Of a stretch of 64,000 nucleotides of DNA, positions 57,133-64,000 are shown piece by piece; positions within the stretch are counted from its first letter, which is position 1, and the number at the start of each line of letters is the position of its first letter. Under the pieces are notes generated by a model that saw only the letters and a program-made list of their open reading frames with translations, had not been told where the DNA came from and made no database searches. The DNA is from Inia geoffrensis (lineage: Eukaryota; Chordata; Mammalia; Artiodactyla; Iniidae), in contig CM070899.1 in NCBI GenBank assembly GCA_036417435.1, positions 170,653,494 to 170,717,493 on the forward strand, written 5' to 3'. Both the position numbers and the translations under genes were made by a program.

Positions 57133-57639
57133 TGCATCAGGTCAGAGCAGAGGACACAGAGTCTCCACCAGCCCACCGCCCGGGAGCAGCTGCGATGCCA
57201 CCCTTTGCTACTGGCAAGCTGAGAGGCCCAGCAGGCCCCAGTAGAGCCCTCACTGCTCTGTGGGCCCTGAAGCAAGGCCTGGGAGAAGCTCACGGAGTGA
57301 CACAGTGAGATAAAGGTGCAGCCAGTGCCAGCGGTGATTCCTGGCACAGACTCATCCCTCAATAAAGTAGTGGCTAGTGTGCATCTTTCTTCCTGTCCTG
57401 CCAAAGGCTCCAGTTGCATGTATAAAAGATTCTCATGCTGTTCACTTAAAAAAGAACCATAGAAAAAGAATTCTGCCTGCAAGGGCATACCTAGTGTATT
57501 CAACACCCAGGAAGGACCATTTTTTAAAACACTCTCCTCATATGAAAAATTTATTTTCAGTAATACTTATGTAAAAATCCATTATTTTTATGATTTGTTC
57601 TTTAGTATCAGAACCATCAATTTTAAAATAATACATTTC
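57133..57639. other. Intron, no recognised feature
   Basis: Unique sequence; nothing supported. Confidence 0.4.
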
Positions 57640-58650
57640 AACTTTACTGATATTATGCAAATGTAGTAAAACAGTTCATGTACGAACTAAAATTTGCACT
57701 TACCAAAGAAAAATAGTACACCTCCAGGTCTCCACTGTTTCACTGTTTCAACTTTTAAGCAGAAACAAAAACTCCAAATGGTCACAGAGAATGACAGAAG
57801 TACAAACCTCAGTAATACTATGATTGTTCATTTCAAATCTACTGTTTAAATGCAGAAATATACAGGGGTTAAATACACGAAGAATGTCTGAAGCAAGGTG
57901 GAACAATTCCAAACTCTTAAAAATCTTCTCTCAAAATGAATTCACGTAGCTGAATCCCATGCCATGTGTTGGAGGCTACCTGTATAATTAGGAGTCTCTG
58001 ATTTAACTTCTATGTAGTCTACGATGTCTATTAAAGGATAAGTAATCAGGACTTCCCTGGTGGCACAGTGTTTAAGAATCCTCCTGCCAATGCAACGGAC
58101 ACGGGTTCGAGCCCTGGTCTGGGAAGATCCCACATGTCGTGGAGCAACTAAGCCCGTGCACCACAACAACTGAGCCTGCGAGCCACAACTACTGAAGTCC
58201 GAGCGCCTAGAGCCTGTGCTCCGCAGCAAGAGAAGCCACTGCAGTGAGAAGTCCACCCACCGCAACAAAGAGTAGCCCCCACTTGCCGCAACTAGAGGAA
58301 GCCCACACACAGCAACGAAGACCCAACACAGCCAAAAATAAATAAATAAAATAAATAAATTAAAAAGAAAGGATAAGTAATCAAAAAGTACTTGAGGCTT
58401 ACATATATATTGTTAAAGCTCAAGTTACCACAGCAATTATTCAGAACACACACCAACAAAAGATTTTTGTTGGAGGAATATGTTATCACCAACATTCAGA
58501 ATTACAGGCACAATTCTAGACTTTCAGACTTTGCAGACAAACTTTTGGATGGTTTTATTTTACTATTAAATTTCCTACAGACACTGCACCCCTTTATTAC
58601 CCACACCACAGCAGACTACTCCTACCACCCAGTCCTTGGTACACCACTGT
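57640..58650 (+). mobile_element. Unclassified interspersed repeat, copy 2 (split by a SINE)
   Basis: Partner of the block at 54062-54650 in the same orientation. It carries gaactaaaatttgca (57684-57698), aaaaactccaaatggtcaca, gaatatgttatcacc, aaacttttggatggtttta, acccctttattacc (58588-58601) and cagtccttggt. A CHR SINE lies inside it. Left edge uncertain. Confidence 0.5.
58049..58367 (+). mobile_element. CHR-type SINE, long form, inside the unclassified repeat
   Basis: Full-length copy with a perfect 16-bp target-site duplication aaaggataagtaatca at 58033-58048 and 58368-58383. Confidence 0.97.
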
Positions 58651-58840
58651 CTGCTTCACAGGGTTAAAATGGTACTCAGAAGTTCCAAGCCCATAAAGTA
58701 GTTGGGTGCCAAAGAATAATGGAAAGAGAAAAGTCACAAGAAAATCATCATAAAAGAAAATGAAGTGGAGAAATCTCCTGGTCCCACTTCTAGTCTGACT
58801 CCAGTGGACTGTGTGAGACAAGCTAAGAAGTGTTTCCAGG

Positions 58841-58860
58841 CAGTGCAGTGCAGTGCAGTG
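58841..58860. repeat. (CAGTG)n short tandem repeat
   Basis: Four units of cagtg in a row. Confidence 0.9.
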
Positions 58861-58869
58861 GAGGGACTC

Positions 58870-59045
58870 AGCACACAGGCGTTGAAGGTTGGCTGCTGCT
58901 GTGTGACCCTGGACAAGTCACTTAATCTCTCTGGGCCTGTCAGTTTTCTCATCTTCAAGATGGAGATAAATAATATCCCCCATGGAACTGTTGTAAGGTA
59001 ATAAAAGGAAAGCAGAATTAAGTGCTTTCTATATAACAGTCAGCT
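58870..59045 (+). mobile_element. MIR SINE
   Basis: gctgtgtgaccctggacaag, tcacttaatctctctgggcc, tcagttttctcatcttcaag, gttgtaaggtaataaaagga, ttaagtgctttctatataac: well-ordered MIR core. Confidence 0.88.
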
Positions 59046-60427
59046 GTACCTGGGGAGTATTCTGAAATTACTGAATCTGGGTGATGAATATATAGGGATT
59101 CATTATACTATTCCCTTTTGATGCCCTACACATACTCGCCTCAATGACTGGATGTCGGACTGACTCCAGGCATTCATTACAAAATACAAACCAAAATGGG
59201 AGCCGTACTTCCAGATCCAAGCCCCCGATGACCCGAGACTGGTGCCCTGAATCCTTCTGCTCTGCATGGATCAGAGCCCAGCAAAAGACACAACGATATG
59301 AGGACTGTTGCCGAAGGAGGGAAATCCCCCCGAAAGGCTGAATGAATTGAATGCAATACATACCACAAACGACTCTAAGGCCGGAATTCCGGGGTCAAGC
59401 TGGGAAGAAAGCCAGGGACCCCCTTCAGCACATGCAGGACTTTCAAGCCACCCAAGCCTGGGCAGGAAGGCAGGCAAGGGAGCCCTCAACCAAGCTCACC
59501 CTCAAAACACAATGAAAGCCAAGCCAGTGTCCTTCCCCTGCTCTCCTAAGACACCTCTCAGCCTGCCCTACAGCCTGCCCCACACGCTCCCCACAAAGCT
59601 TCCGATGTCTTAACAAGGCTTGCCGGATGCTCTTCGCGCACACGCGTGTGGCCTCCTCGGCCCCTGACCTATGAACCAAGCTTGGGTGGGGCCGCCCCAC
59701 CTCCGCACACCTCCTGGTGCTCCTTCCTCCAAGTCTTTTCCAAGGTCACCACTTAGCACACCAGGTCCACCAATGTCTCACTCACAGAGCAAAGCCGAGC
59801 GTGGCTACAAACTAACACCGTCCATAGGAAGGAAGCAGGAGGCAGGTGGTACTCAGCCTCCTGCGGCTACTCAGCCTCCCATGTCCCAGCTGCCCCCTCC
59901 CTGCACTAGCACCTGAGTTCCCTGTGCACATCCAAATGGACACATGGGCCAATTCCTGGAAAGAGATGACGGTTGGAAACCACACATGCTCCGGCTGCCT
60001 GAAACGTCTTCATGAGCTCAAATGTCACCACAGAAACCCCTGAGACATAGGTAAACAGCCAAATGTCAAATATCAAATTCTGCAGTTATCTCATGCCCTT
60101 GGGGAAAATGTCATTCACCATCAAAGTTACCAAGAAAGCACTAAAAGATGAACCACACATCCCATAAAGCAGCCTCCTTCCTTTTAGCATCCAGCACAAC
60201 AGGTAGCTATTTAACGTGACCTCCCCCAATACTAACCCACAGGAGTTCATGCATTAATCCCATATGTACCAATGTCCTTACTCTCTCTGGGACACTGTGC
60301 CCAAGGCTGAAGATGAAGAAATATATATATAAGAGCCTGGATCAAAGAAGACAGAGCTATAAATAAAGCACTGTAACACAAGACAATAATACCAGTTGAT
60401 GAATGTACTTAACACCTATTATGTGCT
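59046..60427. other. Intron, no recognised feature
   Basis: About 1.4 kb of mostly unique sequence, GC-moderate at 59380-59900. A truncated MIR end (aacacctattatgtgctag) sits at 60411-60429. No exon supported. Confidence 0.45.
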
Positions 60428-61109
60428 AGTCCAGCAGGCCTCAAAATGTGGTCCCTGAAGCCCCCAAGAAGCTTTCAGGGGGTCTGAAACCATCTGTATT
60501 GTAATACAAAGAATTTTTTGCCTTTTCATTGTATTGACTTTTGCAGTAATGGTGCAAATGCAATGTTGGTTAAAACTGCTGACACCCTGGCACAAATCAA
60601 GGAAGTGACACCAAACTGTACCAGTAATTCTTGTATTCTTCCCCTCACGCACTCACAGAAAGGGGGGAAAGGAAAAATAAAGGCCAGTTTCACTTAAGAA
60701 TGCCCTTGATAAAACAGTAAAGATAATTAATTTTACTAGATCTCTACCCTTGAGTAAATATCTTTTTAATATTCTATGTGATGAAATGGCACGTATTTCA
60801 ATGGTCACCTTGAGAAAAAGCTCTTAAGCATGTGGCAATTGAGTTGTAAGCTAAGCTAGCTATTTTTTCATAGAATATCATTTTTACCTGAAAAAAAAAA
60901 ATGACAAACTATAGTTATTCAGACTTGCCTATCTGTTAATATTTGAAGAGAGCATGTTAACTTCAAATCTGCATTGTTAATGGTATAAAATTTGAGCTTT
61001 CACTTAGAAGTCAGAACTCTAGAAACTCATGTCTGCCACCGTAACCTTGATGATTTCTAATCATCAAGACTTTTCTGATGAGATCACAGGTGAGTCAAGT
61101 GTAATTTTA
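60428..61109 (+). mobile_element. Relic autonomous hAT transposon, left part
   Basis: Begins in the terminal region (gtccagcaggcctcaaaatg, tttcagggggtctgaaacc) and continues into transposase coding text that matches my memory of a Charlie/Buster-type hAT: ccaaactgtaccagtaattc, ttcacttaagaatgcccttg, aatattctatgtgatgaaatg, gttattcagacttgcctat, cttttctgatgagatcaca. Interrupted by a SINE at 61110. Confidence 0.75.
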
Positions 61110-61445
61110 TTTTTATTTTTTAAAATTTATTTATTTATTTATTTTTGGCTGCATTGGGTCTTCGTTGCTGCAGGCAGGCTTTCTCTAATTGCGGCGAGCG
61201 GGGCCTACTCTTCATTGCGGTGCATGGGCTTCTCATTGCAGTGGCTTCTCTTGTTGCGGAGCACAGGCTCTAGGTGCGTGGGCTTCAGTGGTTGTGGCTC
61301 AGGGGCTCTAGAGCGCAGGCTCAGTAGTTGTGGCGCACAGGCTTAGTTGCTCCGTGGCATGTGGGATCTTCCCAGACCAGGGCTCAAACCCGTGTCCCCT
61401 GCATTGGCAGGCAGATTCTTAACCACTGTGCCACCAGGTAAGTCC
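61110..61445 (-). mobile_element. CHR-type SINE, long form, minus orientation
   Basis: (ATTT)n tail at the left, ccaccaggtaagtcc at the right. Perfect 19-bp target-site duplication tgagtcaagtgtaatttta at 61091-61109 and 61446-61464. Like the copy at 20526 it carries cag/gtaagt on the plus strand (61435-61443). Confidence 0.97.
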
Positions 61446-61503
61446 TGAGTCAAGTGTAATTTTAGATAGACAGATTGATAGAGGTGAGTGAAGTGTAATT
61501 TTA
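61446..61503. repeat. Extra tandem copy of the target-site sequence
   Basis: After the right duplication copy (61446-61464) a third copy, tgagtgaagtgtaatttta, lies at 61485-61503, one mismatch from the others, period 39 bp, with gataga-rich sequence between. Confidence 0.85.
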
Positions 61504-61511
61504 GGTACACA

Positions 61512-61546
61512 GACAGAGAGATAGATGGATAGATGGATGGATGAAA
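61512..61546. repeat. (GATA)n/(GATG)n simple repeat
   Basis: agagagatagatggatagatg and similar units, about 35 bp. Confidence 0.85.
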
Positions 61547-61785
61547 TATGACAATATTTAAAAGATCTGCATAACTTGGTAAACCAATATTTTCCAGATG
61601 ATCAAAGCATGATGTTACAAAACTTTGGATGGGTAAAAGATCCATTCAAAGTACAAGCTAGATCAATGCATTTTAATGTAACAGAATAAATGGTTTCAGA
61701 TTCCACATTGCAACTAACCTTCAGTAAACTACCACCTGTCAAGTTTTAGTATAGTATCAAAGAATATCCACATTACATTTAAAAA
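61547..61785 (+). mobile_element. Relic hAT transposon, right part
   Basis: Continuation of the hAT transposase text right of the SINE, ending with aatatccacattacattt where the L1 begins. Confidence 0.7.
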
Positions 61786-61796
61786 AAATGGCTATA

Positions 61797-63600
61797 GGAA
61801 AAATACAATCTCACCATTAACATCATACTCAACGGTGAAAGGTTGAAAGCTTTTCCTCTACTATCAGGAACAAGACAAGGGTGCCTACTCTCAACATTCC
61901 TATTCAACACAGTCCTGGAAGTCCTAGGCAGAGCAATCAGGCAAGAAAAAGAAAAGGCATCAAACTTGAAAAGGAAGAAGTAAAACTGGCTCTATTTGCA
62001 GATTACATGATTTTGATATATATAAAGTCCTAAAGAGTCCACCAAAAAAACATTAGATATAATCAACAAATTCAGTAAAGTTGCAGGATACAAAGTTGAC
62101 ACACAAAAATCAGCAGCATTTTCTATACTAACAATGAATTATCTGAAAAAGAAATAAAGAAAACCCATTTTCAATAGCATTAAGAAGAATAAAATTCCTA
62201 GAAATAAATTTAACCAAGTAGGTGAAAATCTTCTACACTGAAAACTACAGGACATTGATGAAAGAAATCTAGAAGACACAAATAAATAAAAGGGTATTCC
62301 ATGTTCATGGACTGGAAGAATTAATATTGTTAAAATGTCCATATTACCAAAAGCCATCTATAGATTCAATTCAATCCCTATTCAAGATTCCAAAGGCATT
62401 TTTTTTACAGAAATAGAAAAAATGCCTAAAATGTATGTGAAACCACAAAATATCCCAAATAACCAAAGGAACCCTGAGAAAGAAGAACAAAGTGGGAGGC
62501 ATCTCACTTCCTGATTTCAAGCTATATTATAAAGCTATAGTAATCAAAACAGTATGTACTGACATAAAACCATGCACATACAGTAATGGAACAGAATCAA
62601 GAGCCCAAAAATAAACCCCTGCATATACAGTCAACTATTATTTCTCAAGGGATTCAAGCATAAACAATGGAGAAAGGACAGTTTCTTCAATAAATGATGC
62701 TGAAAAGCTGGATATTCATAAGTAGAAGAATGAAATGAGACCCCTATCTTACATCACTCACAAACATAAACTCTAAATGGATTAAAGACTTAATGTAAGA
62801 CCTGAAACCATAAAAGTCCTAGAAGAAAACATAGAAATAAAGCTCCCTGATATGGGTCTTGGTAATGATTTTTTTGGATATAACACCTTAAGCACAAGCA
62901 ACAAAATAAAAAATAAACAAGTGGAACTACATGAAACTAAAAGATTCTGCACAGCAAAAGAAACAATCAAACATGAAAGACAACCTACAGAATAGGAGAA
63001 AATACTTGCAAATAATACATCTGATAAGGGGTTAATATCCAAAACATATAAAAGAATTCAGTAACAACAAGAAAATACCCCAATTAAAAATTGACAAAGG
63101 ACCTAAATAGACATTTTTCCAATGAAGACATACAGATGGCCAATAGGTACACAAAAAGGTGTTCAACATCATTACACATCATAGAAATGCAAACTAAAAC
63201 CACAATGAGATATCACCTCATGCCTGTTAGAATGGCTATCATCAAAAAGATAAGAGATAACACATGCTGGTGAGAATGCGGAGAAAAGGGAACCCTTGTG
63301 CACTGTTGGTGGGATTGTAAATTGGTACAGCTACTATGGAAAACAGTATGGAGGTTCCTCAAAATATTAAAAATAGAACTACCATATGATCCAGAAATTC
63401 TACTTCTGGATATACATCCAGAGAAAAAGAGAACACACTGTTGAAGAGATACCTGCAACCCAGTGTTCACAGCAGCACTATTTACAATAACCAAGACATG
63501 GAAACAAACCAAGTGCCTACTGACAGATGAATGGATAAAGAAGCTGTGACATATATAAAATGAAATACTACCAGAAAAAGGAAGGAAGTCCTGCCTTTTG
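61797..63600 (+). mobile_element. Old L1 fragment, ORF2 C-terminal half
   Basis: Runs from the reverse transcriptase C-terminal part (caccattaacatcatactca, tcaggaacaagacaagggtg) through gcagattacatgattttgat, aaaagtcctagaagaaaaca, gcaaactaaaaccacaatga and gcactgttggtgggattgta to the end of ORF2. It is clearly more diverged than the L1 at 18824 and full of stops and frameshifts. The longest surviving forward frame is about 60 codons (63091-63273). Confidence 0.9.
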
Positions 63601-63904
63601 CTACAGCAGGGAAAGACCACAAGGGCAATTATGCTACCTTTACTGTACCTCTGAAACTCGAAAGGGTGACTTTTGAATCTCCAAGTCTGTGCTATGACAG
63701 ATGCACGGAGAGAAGCTTAATAAGCACAGGAAGTGCAGCACTCTGTCTGCCTGCTGGTGCCTGTCACAGGCAGTCTTTTATGGGAAACCAAGAAGCACAG
63801 AAGAGACAACAGAAGAAAGAGAGATACTATGGATGAAAGTGAAAGAGAGATGAAAGAGTGGAAAAGTGGGCAGGAACCAGAGAAAATGAGAGGAGAAGGG
63901 CCCC
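63601..63904. other. Degraded L1 3' end or unique intron
   Basis: The first about 40 bases may be the diverged end of the L1 ORF2 (ttttgctacagcagg); beyond that nothing is recognised. Confidence 0.35.
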
Positions 63905-64000
63905 ACACTTGGGACTGCACACAATGTCATCGCTGGGGACTGGCTTCTTTCACTTAGCCCAGTACTCTGGAGATGCACCCAGGGTGTTACATGTGCAGGT
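63905..64000 (-). mobile_element. Old L1M 3' UTR fragment, runs off the window
   Basis: ggactggcttctttcactta, gcccagtactctggagatgc and gtgttacatgtgcaggt resemble the reversed old L1 3' UTR. Confidence 0.5.

Larger units (their letters stand above)
60660..61780 (+). pseudogene. hAT transposase relic, multiply broken
   Basis: Reading forward, pieces of a hAT transposase (middle region and start of the C-terminal dimerisation domain) can be followed around the SINE at 61110-61445. Recognisable pieces after the SINE are gatctgcataacttggtaaacc, aatattttccagatgatcaaag, gggtaaaagatccattcaaag and ttcagattccacattgcaac. Frameshifts, small deletions (for example around 60980) and stops break it, and the C terminus is cut off where an L1 begins at about 61797. 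It is not a functional gene. Domesticated relatives such as the ZBED genes exist elsewhere in mammals, but nothing here suggests domestication. Confidence 0.7.

Noticed and set aside
3669..61445. tRNA-like A and B boxes (for example ggttcgagccctgg) as possible tRNA genes
   Set aside because: They sit within CHR SINE bodies; no cloverleaf with an acceptor stem could be drawn.
1..64000. CRISPR arrays, operons, prophage or other prokaryotic systems
   Set aside because: The sequence is a vertebrate intron with mammalian repeats; no regularly spaced repeats with unique spacers, and no compact gene arrays.

Overview
This is a piece of a mammalian nuclear genome, almost certainly from a whale and most likely a toothed whale. 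The evidence is about twenty copies of the tRNA-derived CHR-type SINE, whose 5' end reads ggcttccctggtggcgcagt on one strand or the other. Several belong to a short (about 200 bp), young-looking subfamily ending in ccgcgtaccgc plus an A tail, which I associate with odontocetes. The species assignment is inference; the SINE type is visible in the sequence.

The only protein-coding sequence I can support is one 75-bp internal exon on the minus strand at 2640-2714. It encodes a stretch including [13 protein letters not shown] and [11 protein letters not shown] that I recognise as cyclin Y (CCNY). Its acceptor and donor are both good and both splice junctions are phase 1. The gene therefore runs right to left: positions 1-2639 are the intron downstream of this exon, and 2715-64000 is, as far as I can see, upstream intron. 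No first exon, promoter or CpG island was found, so the 5' end of CCNY should lie beyond position 64000. A second possible exon at 12339-12445 (minus) has plausible splice sites, but including it would put a stop codon at the start of the known exon.

The rest is intron and layered transposon fossils. Left part (1-18 kb): CHR SINEs, a MER2-like DNA transposon, MIR and L2 fragments and two L1 3' ends. Centre (18-30 kb): two long L2 remnants broken by later insertions, the first by an L1 (18824-20455), a SINE and a MIR, the second by an L1 3' end. Right centre (30-45 kb): MIR clusters, a twin-primed L1, a MIR split by an L1 3' end with a clear target-site duplication, a 45-bp internally deleted SINE and an MLT1 LTR. 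From 44967 to 49132 there is a 4.1-kb stretch with almost no recognisable repeat. Right end (49-64 kb): a second MLT1, an unclassified repeat present in two collinear copies, a SINE whose tail grew into about 440 bp of GGAA/GGGA/GA microsatellite, a relic hAT transposase and an old L1.

No bacterial, viral-defence or otherwise novel operon-like system is present. The interesting material is insertion mechanics, a candidate unannotated exon and a possibly unclassified repeat family. Family names are from memory of consensus sequences; no database search was possible, and the ends of old repeats are approximate.
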